Assembly: GCF_009807095.1 (NCBI RefSeq)
Contig: NZ_WUCC01000004.1
Span: 124,001 to 188,000, forward strand
From: Rathayibacter sp. VKM Ac-2754
Lineage (GTDB): Bacteria; Actinomycetota; Actinomycetes; Actinomycetales; Microbacteriaceae
DNA length: 64,000 nt
Direction: 5' to 3'
Shown here: one piece after another, positions 7,773 to 16,400 of the stretch
Numbering within the stretch: position 1 is the first letter of the stretch
Layout of the letters: each line of letters begins with the position of its first letter
Translations under genes and position numbers: made by a program
Notes under the pieces: model-generated
Database searches by the model: none
The model's input: the letters and a program-made list of their open reading frames with translations, nothing else
What the model was told of the DNA's origin: nothing

Positions 7773-8426
7773 TCAGCGCGCCCGTCCGGGCCAGGCCTCC
7801 CACACTCGGCTCCACGGCGCGGACAGCTGCCGGCCGTCCTGGTCGGTCACGTGGTGCCGACCCTCGGTGGTGCTGTGACCGCTCGTCGTGCCGAGCTCGC
7901 CGTCACCCCCGATGCGGTAGCCGACAGCGATGCCACCGTCGCCGGCGGTGATGCTCTCCTCGTAGCGGCCCCTGACGACGTCGAGGACGGTGCGCTCGAG
8001 GTCGTCCGCGAGGGCGGTCCAGTCGTCGTCGCAGGCGTCGCATCCGCAGACGGGGTACTCGAACCGGTGCAGTGCTCCGGCGTGCAGGAGGATGCCGGGG
8101 AAGACGGTGTGCACGATCGTCAGCGGTGCGGCCTCGGCAGACGCGGGGGTCAGACGGACGGCGCGGGTGGCCCAGGAGATCTCGGCTTCGTCCCTGGACG
8201 CCAGGGCCGGGTCGTCCTCGATCGTGACGTCGCAGGTTCGCACGAGGTGCTCGATCAGAGCGTCGGCGATCGTGTGGAGGGGGCGGAAGCGCTCGGTGTC
8301 GCTCGTGACGGAGTAGCTCTCGTCGGGAGGTGATCCTCCTCCCCAGCGAGTGCCGTAGGGGATGGGCCGACCGTCCTCGTCGGTGAAGACGCGGTCCTCG
8401 ACAGCGGGTCGGGCGTAGTCCGTCAT
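7773..8426 (-). CDS. DUF6226 family protein, intact copy
   Basis: A 217-residue soluble protein starting MTDYARPAVEDRVFTDEDG. It has a pair of close cysteines (CGCDACDD, near residue 145) that could bind a metal, but no other recognised motif. The family has no known function. A near-identical but frameshifted copy is at 667-1321. The start was chosen from the shared ATG, which is conserved in both copies together with the bases just upstream. The longer open frame seen upstream is not supported, because the two copies diverge there. Confidence 0.7.
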   Translation of the reverse strand: MTDYARPAVEDRVFTDEDGRPIPYGTRWGGGSPPDESYSVTSDTERFRPLHTIADALIEHLVRTCDVTIEDDPALASRDEAEISWATRAVRLTPASAEAAPLTIVHTVFPGILLHAGALHRFEYPVCGCDACDDDWTALADDLERTVLDVVRGRYEESITAGDGGIAVGYRIGGDGELGTTSGHSTTEGRHHVTDQDGRQLSAPWSRVWEAWPGRAR

Positions 8427-8632
8427 GGAGGAGAGAGTACGAGTCGTCGAATCATCGGACCAGCGGCGTTCCGTGAGGGGGACGGGTCCTGTGCCGCCCG
8501 GCTCACGTCCGCGGCCTCGGTCGGCGGGCGCACACGACGTCGACCGGCATCTCAGCGGTCGCGTCGCTCCGGGGCCGCTCCTCAGGGACGCTCCCGTCCG
8601 GTGCGGTGCCTCGGAAGTGCGACCATGGCTCC

Positions 8633-9430
8633 GTGTCCACGACCCGAACCATCGCCGCACTGGGAAGCTCGTTCGCCGCCGGCCCGGGGATCGAGCCGAT
8701 CGTCGACGCTGCCGCCCTGCGGTCCGGGCGGAACTACGCGCATCAGCTCGCGGAGCGCCTGGACGCGGAGCTCGTCGACCTGACGGTGTCGGGCGCCACG
8801 ACGGCCAACGTCCTCGACGCGCCCCAGGCCGTGGGCGACGGGACGGAGCGTCCCCCGCAGGTGGAGGGGGTGCCCGAGACGGCCGCCGTCGTCACGATCA
8901 CGGCGGGCGGCAACGACCTCCAGTTCATCGGCGCGATGGCGTACGTCGCCTGGCACCGCCTCGAGCCGGAGTCGCCCATGCTGGCGCTCTTCGGGGACGC
9001 GTTCGCCGACGGGATCCCCGAGCCGACCGTGGATGCCGTCGAAGGGGCGACGGCGGGTCTGGTGCGGGTCGTCGAGCGGGTCGTCGAGCGGGTCCGCGCG
9101 CGGGCGCCGCGCTGCCGGGTGCTGCTCGTGGACTACCTCACCGTGCTGGATCGGGCGTCGCTCGGCCGCACGCCCTTCACCGCAGAGGAGCTGGAGCGGC
9201 TCCTCGACATCCAGGACGCCATCGCCACGGTGTCCCGTGACGCCGCCGCGCGCACAGGCGCCGATCTGATCCTGGCGTCCGAGCTGAGCGAGGGGCACGC
9301 GCTCGGCTCCGCCGACCCGTGGGTGCAGCCTTTCCACCGGGAGATGTCGCGCGCGGCGGGATCGTTCCACCCGAACGAACGGGGCATGACCGCCATCGCG
9401 GAGGAGCTGGAGCGGGTGCTCCGCGCGTAG
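8633..9430 (+). CDS. SGNH/GDSL-type hydrolase
   Basis: The protein (265 residues from this GTG) has the ordered SGNH blocks. Block I is ALGSSFAAGPG near residues 9-19, with Ser in place of the usual Asp of GDS. Block III is ITAGGNDL near 85, giving the GxND oxyanion residues. Block V is SFHPNERGM near 243, with His as the catalytic base. No signal peptide is seen, so it should act in the cytoplasm on an ester substrate that cannot be named. A start at 8606 is possible, but the nine extra residues have no family look. Confidence 0.75.
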   Translation: MSTTRTIAALGSSFAAGPGIEPIVDAAALRSGRNYAHQLAERLDAELVDLTVSGATTANVLDAPQAVGDGTERPPQVEGVPETAAVVTITAGGNDLQFIGAMAYVAWHRLEPESPMLALFGDAFADGIPEPTVDAVEGATAGLVRVVERVVERVRARAPRCRVLLVDYLTVLDRASLGRTPFTAEELERLLDIQDAIATVSRDAAARTGADLILASELSEGHALGSADPWVQPFHREMSRAAGSFHPNERGMTAIAEELERVLRA

Positions 9431-9532
9431 GGGTCGCCCTTCACGCCGCCCGGGAGCGGCCAGCGCGTTCGCGGCATCGCTTGTCGAGGTGCCCGCCGCA
9501 GTCACCGGCCGCACGGACACCCCGACCTCGCG

Positions 9533-10690
9533 TCAGGCCCGGGCGGCTCGACGGCGTCCGATGAGGAGTCCGGTACCGGCAGCGAGCAGGACGCCGGCGC
9601 CGAGGAGCGGTGCGGACGCATCCGCTCCGGTCCGGGCGAGGCGCGCCCCGGACGTCGTCGCGGCCGCGTGGGCCGTCGGGGTCGTGGCTGCCGGCGCGGG
9701 CGGCACGACGAAGGAGGCGGGGTTCCCGTCGACGTAGTGGACGTAGAAGGAGTGCTCGAGGTCGGGCTCGCCGTCGGCGCGGGCGATGTACTCGGCGAAG
9801 ACGAAGTAGCTGCCGGCGGGGACGGCGAGCGGGATGTCGCCTCCGTCGACGAACTCGGCGAGGTCGTACCAGCGTGAGGTCGGCGGCGTGTAGTCGCCGT
9901 CGTTGTCGAGCGTCGTGGTCGCGACCACTCGGATCTCTCCGGAGACGACGCAGTCGCGGAGGGTCAGGGGCTCGAGGTGCACGACGAGGCCGTCGGGCGC
10001 GGCTTCGGTCGTCCCGACCGGCTCGGTCGTGGTGGCGCTGGGGCTGAGTCCGACGACGTCGAAGCAGGTGTCATCGACCGGTGCCGGCGTGGCTGCCGGC
10101 GCGGGTGGCACGACGAAGGAGGCGGGGTTCCCGTCGACGTAGTGGACGTAGAAGGAGTGCTCGAGGTCGGGCTCGCCGTCGGCGCGGGCGATGTACTCGG
10201 CGAAGACGAAGTAGCTGCCTGCGGGCACGGCGAGCGGGATGTCGCCTCCCTCGGCGAACTCGGCGAGGTCGTACCAGTGTGAGGTCGGCGGCGTGTAGTC
10301 GCCGTCGTTGTCGAGCGTCGCGGTCGCGACCACTCGGATCTCTCCGGAGACGACGCAGTCGCGGAGGGTCAGGGGCTCGAGGTGCACGACGAGGCCGTCG
10401 GGCGTTGCTTCGGTCGTCCCGACGGGCTCGGTCGTGGTGGCGCTGGGGCTGAGCCCGACGACATCGAAGCAGGTGTCAACGACCGGATCGGGAGCAGCTG
10501 TGGGCGTCGGAGTCGGGACAGGAGCCGCCGTGGGTGCCGCTGAGGCCGTGGGCGTCGCAGTCGGAGTAGGAATAACCGAGGCGTTCGCCGACGGCGCGGC
10601 GATCAGCACTCCTCCCAGAGCGAGGCTCGAGGCTGCCAGCCCGAGGAGGAAGGAACGCGCCGAGCGGGCGCGGAGAGAGGGAGCGGGCAC
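9533..10690 (-). CDS. Surface protein with two near-identical 135-residue domains and an LAxTG sorting signal
   Basis: The 385-residue product has a signal peptide (residues 1-38, ending PSANAS), a Pro/Thr/Ala-rich linker (40-70), two copies of a 135-residue domain (about 72-206 and 207-341), a short Ala/Thr linker and a C-terminal sorting signal. That signal is LARTGA, a hydrophobic stretch and RRRAARA. LAxTG is the motif used by class E sortases in high-GC actinobacteria. Each domain has two cysteines (DTCFDVVG and RDCVVSG), suggesting an internal disulfide, and ends in a PASFVVPP strand. The start is GTG. Function unknown; cell-wall display is likely. Confidence 0.75.
   Translation of the reverse strand: MPAPSLRARSARSFLLGLAASSLALGGVLIAAPSANASVIPTPTATPTASAAPTAAPVPTPTPTAAPDPVVDTCFDVVGLSPSATTTEPVGTTEATPDGLVVHLEPLTLRDCVVSGEIRVVATATLDNDGDYTPPTSHWYDLAEFAEGGDIPLAVPAGSYFVFAEYIARADGEPDLEHSFYVHYVDGNPASFVVPPAPAATPAPVDDTCFDVVGLSPSATTTEPVGTTEAAPDGLVVHLEPLTLRDCVVSGEIRVVATTTLDNDGDYTPPTSRWYDLAEFVDGGDIPLAVPAGSYFVFAEYIARADGEPDLEHSFYVHYVDGNPASFVVPPAPAATTPTAHAAATTSGARLARTGADASAPLLGAGVLLAAGTGLLIGRRRAARA
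9683..10487. repeat. Tandem 405-bp duplication inside the surface-protein gene
   Basis: Two units (9683-10087 and 10088-10487) repeat with a period of 405 bases, exactly 135 codons. They differ at only a handful of positions, mostly single transitions. Such close similarity means a recent duplication or continuing homogenisation by recombination. Copy number of this domain may differ between strains. Confidence 0.85.
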
Positions 10691-10984
10691 AATGATGTCT
10701 TTCGCTGAGAGGATGGTCGTCGATCGAGACGCACCATCGTTTCCCCCGGGCGTTCATGAGATTTCTATCAGTCCATGGGCGGCGGACACAGTGGCCGAGG
10801 GCGGCCGAGCGTCTCCTTTGCATAACGGGGTGAAGTGATGCCGAGCGCATCCCTCCGGCTGTGAGGAAGACGCTGAATGCACCGGAAGGATCGCGTCGCG
10901 AAGGACGGCCCGTTTCGAGACGCCCGCCGGTCCGAGGAGCGCGATGCCGGCGACTCCATCGGTGATGCGTTGTCGGTCGGGCGT

Positions 10985-11137
10985 TCAGCCCCTCGTTGCA
11001 GGCCGGCTGGTGAAGTGCCGCACGCCGTAGATCGCGAGGAGGAGGATCCCGCTCAGCTGCAGCGCCAGCGAGAGGCCGGAGGAGAACTCCTCCGTTGGCC
11101 ACAGCAGCCCCGGAATGTCTCGCCGGGCGTCGATCAC
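10985..11137 (-). CDS. Small possible membrane protein coupled to the upstream gene
   Basis: A 50-residue frame starts at a GTG that overlaps the stop of the 11134-11658 gene in a GTGA. It contains one good membrane helix (LALQLSGILLLAIYGVRHF) after a short polar segment, and ends SRPATRG. The overlap suggests translational coupling and a real gene. It could equally be the tail of a broken larger membrane protein, as this area holds several remnants. No family is recognised. Confidence 0.35.
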   Translation of the reverse strand: MIDARRDIPGLLWPTEEFSSGLSLALQLSGILLLAIYGVRHFTSRPATRG

Positions 11138-11658
11138 CGGACGCGGAGGTCGTCCCCCGATTCGACCTCCGCCAGCCGGAAGGGCCCGGGGAAGAGCGGG
11201 CCGGTGCTCCACATGGCGATGGTCGCCCAGCCGAGGTCGGCGTGAGCGGCGGAGCCCTCCGGGATCGCGCGGGTGAACAGCGCGTAGTCGGTGCCGTCGA
11301 GGGTGAGTGGTTCGACGCTCCACCCGTCGCGGTCCTCGGCGAGAGCGGTGGATCGCATTCCGGCGGCGTCCATCGCGGCGATCGCCTCGCGTCGTTCGAG
11401 CCCCTCCGGGACCGCATCGAGGAGGAGGCAGTTGACAGCGAGGGAGGCGGTCGCCACCGCGTCGGTGACCTGCCCGTGCACGGAGGATCGCGGCCCGATC
11501 CGCAGTCCGGTGCGCAGCATCGTCCGGATCGAGCAGCGGCCTGCCTGCGGTCCGCGGTCGAGGGCGATCGTCAGCCCGTCGGTCGGTCCGTGGTTCGTGC
11601 TGCCCGCACCGGTGATCGACCAGCGCTCGTGTTCCGCGAGGGGGAGGAGTGTCCGCAT
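11134..11658 (-). CDS. Hypothetical protein with a paralogous remnant at 1.64 kb
   Basis: A 174-residue soluble protein beginning MRTLLPLAEHERWSITGAGS. It has a DGLTIALDRG strand-turn near residue 28 and a conserved-looking tail (LGWATIAMWSTGPLFPG, then EVESGDDLRVR). I do not recognise the family. The tail is repeated in the remnant at 1637-1793, which supports real coding. A longer frame runs upstream, but there it reads as part of a sigma factor, so the ATG at 11658 is preferred. Confidence 0.5.
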   Translation of the reverse strand: MRTLLPLAEHERWSITGAGSTNHGPTDGLTIALDRGPQAGRCSIRTMLRTGLRIGPRSSVHGQVTDAVATASLAVNCLLLDAVPEGLERREAIAAMDAAGMRSTALAEDRDGWSVEPLTLDGTDYALFTRAIPEGSAAHADLGWATIAMWSTGPLFPGPFRLAEVESGDDLRVR

Positions 11659-11699
11659 GTGCTCATCCAACTCGTCGCCCGGTGCTCCGTCGAGCCAGG

Positions 11700-11820
11700 G
11701 GCGCGACGCGGGAGTCCCGGGCGAGGTCTTCGCAGTGAGGAGGGGCAGGGCGGCGGCCGGACCGTCGGCGAACGCCACGGCGGCGGCCCGGTCGAGCGCG
11801 ACCGCACGGGTCCCACACCG
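11700..11820 (-). pseudogene. C-terminal remnant of an ECF sigma factor (DUF6596-like)
   Basis: Upstream of the hypothetical gene, and in the same frame, the minus strand reads AVALDRAAAVAFADGPAAAL. This closely follows a signature of the C-terminal domain of RpoE-like sigma factors with a DUF6596 domain (usually LNRAVAVAMAxGPAAGL). No sigma-2 or sigma-4 region is found nearby. The fragment has been joined to an unrelated gene, apparently by deletion. Confidence 0.45.
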
Positions 11821-11948
11821 CGCTCGAGACGACGAGCATCCTGCTGCCGGATCGACAGCCGGGCGGAGATCTTCTTCCAGCTTCTCCCGCGCCGCCGCCG
11901 TGCCGGCGTCCGCTCTGCGTGCTGAAGTGCACTCGAGCGGACCCTCGC

Positions 11949-12713
11949 TCAGTTCCCGTGCGGATCGAGTCCGTTGACCGCCGCCACGGTCTCGTCGTAG
12001 TCGCCTCGGGCCTCGCCGTAGCGGAGGAACTTCACCCGCTCGACCTGGATCTCGCGCGCGTCGGGCTCGGCCTCGATGAGCGCGACGACCTCGCCGATGA
12101 AGTCGTCCAGCGGCATCGCGAAGGAGCTGTCCCGCTGACCGGGCATCAGATCGGTCGCCACCGACGGGGGTTCGAGCTCGGTCACCGTCACGGTGGTGCC
12201 GGCCAGCTGCAGGCGCAGCGTCTCGCTCAGCATGTGGATCGCGGCCTTGGTCGCGTTGTAGCTCGGCGTGACCTTCAACGGAGTGAAGGCGAGCCCGGAG
12301 GACACGGTCATGATCGTCGCGTCGGGGCGCGTCCGGAGGTGGTCGATGAATGCGGCGATGAGCCGGATCGTGCCGAGCAGGTTCGTCGTCACCGTCTCCT
12401 CGGCACTGGTGAGGAACCCGTCGGGGGTGGTCCAGTCCTCGATGCGCATGACTCCCGCCATCGTGACGACGACATCGACCTCGGGGTGATCGGCGATCAC
12501 CCGGGTCGCCGCACGCCGGATGCTGTCGGGGCTGGTGATGTCGATCTCGACGGCGTGGATGCCGGGGTGCTCGGCCGTGATCCGGTCGAGCAGCTCGGTG
12601 CGGCGGCCTCCGATGACGACCTGGTTGCCCTTGGCCTGGAGTGCGAGCGCGAGCGCCAGGCCGATTCCGCTGGTCGCGCCGGGGATGAAGACAGTGTTTC
12701 CGCTGATGTGCAT
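11949..12713 (-). CDS. DltE-like short-chain dehydrogenase/reductase
   Basis: A 254-residue classical SDR. It has the nucleotide-binding motif TGxxxGxG variant PGATSGIGLALA near residue 11, an NAG-type strand reading VVTMAGVM near 83, a catalytic Ser in the VSSGLAF stretch, and YNATK (Tyr and Lys) about 13 residues later. Members of this subgroup use NAD(P)H on small carbonyl substrates. The start at MHISGNTVF was chosen because the longer frame adds a low-complexity lead. It diverges from the XRE regulator at 12815, which probably controls it. Confidence 0.8.
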   Translation of the reverse strand: MHISGNTVFIPGATSGIGLALALALQAKGNQVVIGGRRTELLDRITAEHPGIHAVEIDITSPDSIRRAATRVIADHPEVDVVVTMAGVMRIEDWTTPDGFLTSAEETVTTNLLGTIRLIAAFIDHLRTRPDATIMTVSSGLAFTPLKVTPSYNATKAAIHMLSETLRLQLAGTTVTVTELEPPSVATDLMPGQRDSSFAMPLDDFIGEVVALIEAEPDAREIQVERVKFLRYGEARGDYDETVAAVNGLDPHGN

Positions 12714-12761
12714 GCGTCCACCCTGCGACCGGTGCGCGGCGGCTGCCAGAGAGCGGTCATC

Positions 12762-12780
12762 CAGGGAGAGCGGGTCCCTG
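12762..12780. promoter_or_regulatory. Palindrome between an SDR gene and its divergent XRE regulator
   Basis: Arms CAGGGA and TCCCTG are separated by seven bases, in the 101-base divergent intergenic region. It is a candidate operator for the MmyB-type regulator starting at 12815. Comparable GC-rich palindromes lie upstream of the other three regulators of this family in the window. Confidence 0.35.
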
Positions 12781-12814
12781 GTTCCGCGTCCGCTGCGCAC
12801 CGATACTGGGGCAG

Positions 12815-13684
12815 ATGGACCCCGACGCTCTCGCCCAGTTCCTGACTCGTCACCGGGACGGTCTGCACCCCTCCGACGTCGGCCTGCCCGAGGGACCCCG
12901 TCGCCGCACAGCCGGCCTGCGGCGCGAGGAGGTGGCGCAGCTCGCGGGCATGTCCACCGACTACTACACCCGCCTCGAGCAGCGCCGCAGCACCCGGCCG
13001 AGCGCGCAGATCCTCGGCTCGCTGGCCCGCGCCCTCCGCCTCACGCCGGACGAGCGCGACTACCTGTTCCGCATCGCCGGGCTCGACGCGCCCGATCGTC
13101 ACAGCAGTGGCGACTACATCGCCCCCGGGCTGCTCCGCGTCCTCGACCGCCTCGCCGACACTCCCGCGATGATCCTGTCGCCCCTCGGCGAAGCCCTCGT
13201 GCAGAACGAACCGGCCAAGGCGCTCTTCGGGGATCTCAGCCGCTTCACCGGCCTCGAGCGCAGCGAGATCCACCGCTGGTTCCTCCGCCCCGAGACGGAG
13301 CGCCGCCGGTACCCGGAGGCCGACCACGAGCGGCAGAGCCGGTCCCAGGTCGCCTCGCTGCGGGCCGCCCTGGGCGTGATGGGGCCGCACTCCCGAGCCG
13401 CGGAGCTGGTCCGCGAGCTCAACCGGCAGAGCACCGAGTTCGCGGCCCTGTGGGATCAGCACGAGGTGGGCCGCCGTTTCGCCGACCACAAGATCCTCCT
13501 CCACCCCGACCTCGGACCGATCGAGGTCGACTGCCAGGTCCTCTTCACCGAGGACGACTCGCAGGCGCTCCTCGTGCTCACCGCGCCGCCGCGCAGCGAG
13601 GCCGCCGGCAGGCTCGAGCTCCTCGCCGTCCTCGGCAGCCAGCAGTTCGCCAGTGGTCGGGAGGACGCCGGGACGGGTCGCTGA
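12815..13684 (+). CDS. XRE-family regulator with MmyB ligand-binding domain (first of four)
   Basis: The 289-residue protein has an XRE helix-turn-helix at about residues 30-85 (TAGLRREEVAQLAGMSTDYYTRLEQRR) and an MmyB-like sensor domain at about 100-275. The sensor has the usual order of LSPLGEALVQNEPA, an RWF segment, and LHPDLGPIEVDCQVL. MmyB-type regulators typically act locally and may bind a hydrophobic ligand. It is transcribed away from the SDR gene at 11949-12713, its likely target. Three relatives sit at 25328, 27683 and 30754. Confidence 0.85.
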   Translation: MDPDALAQFLTRHRDGLHPSDVGLPEGPRRRTAGLRREEVAQLAGMSTDYYTRLEQRRSTRPSAQILGSLARALRLTPDERDYLFRIAGLDAPDRHSSGDYIAPGLLRVLDRLADTPAMILSPLGEALVQNEPAKALFGDLSRFTGLERSEIHRWFLRPETERRRYPEADHERQSRSQVASLRAALGVMGPHSRAAELVRELNRQSTEFAALWDQHEVGRRFADHKILLHPDLGPIEVDCQVLFTEDDSQALLVLTAPPRSEAAGRLELLAVLGSQQFASGREDAGTGR

Positions 13685-13771
13685 AGGACCGACTCGCGGT
13701 CGACTCCGGCAGGGGAGAGGCGCCCGCGTCGGCCCTCGCGTCCACAGGCGACCGCGCCCGTAGGTGACCGG

Positions 13772-14371
13772 TCAGGTGCGGGCTGCGGCCAGTGTCGAGA
13801 AGGCCAGCCGGACGAGGACGGACTCGACCGTCGCGAGCTCGGCGCCGACGCGGTCGATCAGGGGATCCCGCTCGGCGGAGTCGATCCACGCCGCATAGCC
13901 GTCGTAGTACGCGCGGACCCCGGCATCCGCGAGCACGCCTGCCTGGCGTGCATCGCCGAGTCGTGCGGTCAGGGCGGCACCGAGAGCGTCCGTGATCGCG
14001 GAACGCTTGAACGCCGCACGTTCTCGCAGCTCGGGGCTCGCGGGGATGATGACAGCGAGCAGCTGGCGGACCTGCCGCCGGTCGTCGGTGTGGACGGCGC
14101 AGAGGGGCAGGACCCCCGCCCGGAGGATCTCGAACGGCGTGCCGCCCGGTGTCGCGCCCTCCACGCCCTCGACGGCGAGGGCGACCAGCTCGTCCTGTCC
14201 CTGGAAGAGGATCTCCCGCTTGTCGGCGAAGTGCCGGAACAGCGTGGTGCGGGTCACGCCGGCCCGGTCGGCGATCTGCGCCGCCGTCGTGTCGTCGTAG
14301 CCGTGCTCGGCGAAGAGCTCCACCGCGGCGTGGAGCAGTCGTCCCCGCGTATCCGGTTCCCATCGAGCCAT
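13772..14371 (-). CDS. TetR-family repressor
   Basis: The 199-residue protein starts with a TetR DNA-binding domain: LLHAAVELFAEHGYDDTTAA, then IADRAGVTRTTLFRHFADKREIL (residues 10-55). The C-terminal helical ligand-binding domain is poorly conserved, as is usual. It diverges from the epimerase-like gene at 14570, with an inverted repeat in the gap. It probably represses that gene and itself. Confidence 0.85.
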   Translation of the reverse strand: MARWEPDTRGRLLHAAVELFAEHGYDDTTAAQIADRAGVTRTTLFRHFADKREILFQGQDELVALAVEGVEGATPGGTPFEILRAGVLPLCAVHTDDRRQVRQLLAVIIPASPELRERAAFKRSAITDALGAALTARLGDARQAGVLADAGVRAYYDGYAAWIDSAERDPLIDRVGAELATVESVLVRLAFSTLAAART

Positions 14372-14385
14372 GCCACGAGTCTAGT

Positions 14386-14404
14386 GATGCTATCGGGTTG
14401 CATC
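14386..14404. promoter_or_regulatory. Inverted repeat, candidate TetR operator
   Basis: GATGC and GCATC arms are separated by nine bases, 15 bases upstream of the tetR-type start and facing the divergent epimerase gene. The gap as a whole (14372-14569) is less GC-rich than its surroundings. The arms are short, so this is a weak candidate. Confidence 0.3.
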
Positions 14405-14569
14405 GAAGCGAAAGGGCACCCCACGGTCACCGCCTGTTTCTCGCGGAGATATCTGTCTGGTGATGCGACAGAGTTGCACCAGGTGTAGCGTCATGTGCCT
14501 GAGTCACATCACCGAAGGGACTCGGGCCGCCGCAGAGCGCGGCGACCCGTCAAGGACAGGAGCGATCAC

Positions 14570-15451
14570 ATGCGCGTATTCGTCACCGGAGCATCCGGCT
14601 GGATCGGAACGGCCCTCACCACCGAGCTCGTCGCGGCGGGACACGAGGTCCGCGGACTCGTTCGATCGGAGGCCTCGTCCGAGAAGGTGCGTCGCGCCGG
14701 CGTCACGCCCGTGAGGGGCGACATGGGCGATCACGATCTGCTGGTCGCGGAGGCCCTGGACGCGGATGCCACCGCGCATCTCGCCTTCACCCTCGACTTC
14801 GCCGCATTCGACGCCGCCGTGGACAATGAGGTGCGCCTCCTCGAGCGGATCGGGTCGGCGGTGGACAGCACCGGGAAGGCCTTCTTCGCCGCGTCGGGCA
14901 CTCCGACGAGCCTCGGGCGGCTCGCCACCGAGGAGGACGAGCTCGATCCCGCCGGGCCGGCGGGGGCGCGTGCCCGCACGGCGAGTGCCGTGCTGGCGCT
15001 GTCGAGCCGCGGAATCCGCTCCGGTCTCGTGCGGATGCCCCGCACGGTCCACGGAGAAGGGGACCGCAACGGCCTCATCGCCGCGCTCGTCGGGCTCGAC
15101 CGACAGCTCGGCACCGCCGCCTACGTCGGCGACGGATCGAACCGATGGCCCGCGGTGCACATCAGCGACGCCGGCCGGCTGTTCCGCATCGCGCTCGAGA
15201 CGGCGCCCGCCGGAGCCGTGCTGCACGCCGTCGGTGAGGAGGGGGTGGTGATGCGCGACGTCGCCGGGGCCATCGCCCGGAAGACCGGCCTGACGGCCTC
15301 GGCCGTCGACCCGGAGCAGCTCGGCGTGTTCGGCGCCCTGCTCGGAGGCGACCAGCCCGCCTCGAACGCCGTCACCCGGGACCTCGTCGCGTGGGAGCCG
15401 AGCGGCCCGACGCTGCTCGAGGACCTCGAGGCCGGCTACTACACGTCCTGA
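14570..15451 (+). CDS. NAD(P)-dependent epimerase/extended SDR
   Basis: A 293-residue extended SDR with the N-terminal motif TGASGWIGTAL (residues 6-16). Its C-terminal half has the family pattern of RWPAVHISDAGRLFRIALE (about 190-210). The usual YxxxK pair is not obvious where expected. That is common in the sugar-epimerase-like group annotated as SDR family oxidoreductases acting on small molecules. The start follows a ribosome binding site of the GGACAGGA type. It is probably regulated by the divergent TetR protein. Confidence 0.8.
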   Translation: MRVFVTGASGWIGTALTTELVAAGHEVRGLVRSEASSEKVRRAGVTPVRGDMGDHDLLVAEALDADATAHLAFTLDFAAFDAAVDNEVRLLERIGSAVDSTGKAFFAASGTPTSLGRLATEEDELDPAGPAGARARTASAVLALSSRGIRSGLVRMPRTVHGEGDRNGLIAALVGLDRQLGTAAYVGDGSNRWPAVHISDAGRLFRIALETAPAGAVLHAVGEEGVVMRDVAGAIARKTGLTASAVDPEQLGVFGALLGGDQPASNAVTRDLVAWEPSGPTLLEDLEAGYYTS

Positions 15452-15482
15452 GCCGGAGAAGCAGCGGCCCTCGACCCGTGGT

Positions 15483-16400
15483 TCAGCCCTTCTCGGCGCC
15501 CGCGGTGAGGCCGCCCGTGAGGAGGCGCTCGGATGCGAAGAACAGCACGATGATGGGCAGCGTGAGGATCACGGATCCCGCCATCAGCACGGTCGTGGGC
15601 ACTTCGATGCTGCCCCCCAGCTGCGAGAGGCCGAGAGACACCGTCCAGGTGTCGCGGCGCTCGACGAGGAAGAGCAGGGCGAACAGGAACTCGTTCCAGG
15701 CGATCATGAAGATGAAGAGCCCGTTGGAGACGATCGCGGGCATCGCGAGCGGGAGGCTGATCCGTCTCATCACCTGCAGGCGGGAGGCGCCGTCGATCGC
15801 CGCCGCCTCCTCGAGTGACACGGGGATGGTCGCGAAGTAGTTGCGCAGCGTGTAGATCGAGACGGCGACCACCTGCGACACGTAGACGATCAGCAGTCCG
15901 AGGAGCGAACCCCGGAGTCCGATCTGCGTGAAGAAGACGAAGAGCGGGACGGCGAGCAGGATCGACGGGAAGAAGTACACGGCGAGGAACAGCGCCGACA
16001 CCTGCCGCCTCCCGAAGAACGCGAGCCGGCTGACCGCGTAGGACCCGGGGATCGCGACCAGCAGTGTGAGGACGACGGTGCCGAGCGCGACGAGGAACGA
16101 GTTGCGCAGGAAGACGACGAATCCCTGGCCGCCGCTGTCCACCGGGGAGAGGACGTCGATGTACGTCGAGAGGTCGACCTCGCTCGGTGCGATCCAGATG
16201 GAGCCCGGGTTCTGCAGGAGCGAGTCGAGGCTGCGGAAGCTCAGGAGCACCATGTAGTAGAAGGGGAACACCGCGACGACGAGCAGCGCGACGATGATGA
16301 GCGGGCGCAGGACGCGGATGGCCGCGTTCTCGAAGCGGTCGCGGGCCACGCCTCGTCGATGGCCGGCGTCGGCGCTGCGGGGCCGGGTCTCCGTGGTCAT
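15483..16400 (-). CDS. Sugar ABC transporter permease (MalG/ThuG type), importer 1
   Basis: A 305-residue permease with six membrane helices. The EAA loop reads EEAAAIDGASRLQVMRRISLP (about 195-215) and the C-terminus GGLTAGAEKG is typical of carbohydrate uptake subfamily 2. Its ATG overlaps the stop of the preceding permease by four bases. With the partner permease and the binding lipoprotein it should import an oligosaccharide. No ATPase gene is present, as usual where one shared MsiK-like ATPase serves several importers. Confidence 0.88.
   Translation of the reverse strand: MTTETRPRSADAGHRRGVARDRFENAAIRVLRPLIIVALLVVAVFPFYYMVLLSFRSLDSLLQNPGSIWIAPSEVDLSTYIDVLSPVDSGGQGFVVFLRNSFLVALGTVVLTLLVAIPGSYAVSRLAFFGRRQVSALFLAVYFFPSILLAVPLFVFFTQIGLRGSLLGLLIVYVSQVVAVSIYTLRNYFATIPVSLEEAAAIDGASRLQVMRRISLPLAMPAIVSNGLFIFMIAWNEFLFALLFLVERRDTWTVSLGLSQLGGSIEVPTTVLMAGSVILTLPIIVLFFASERLLTGGLTAGAEKG

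Noticed and set aside
9033-9110. Short repeat GTCGAGCGGGTC inside the GDSL hydrolase gene
   Set aside because: It codes for a repeated VVERVVERVRAR helix segment within a normal gene and needs no other explanation.
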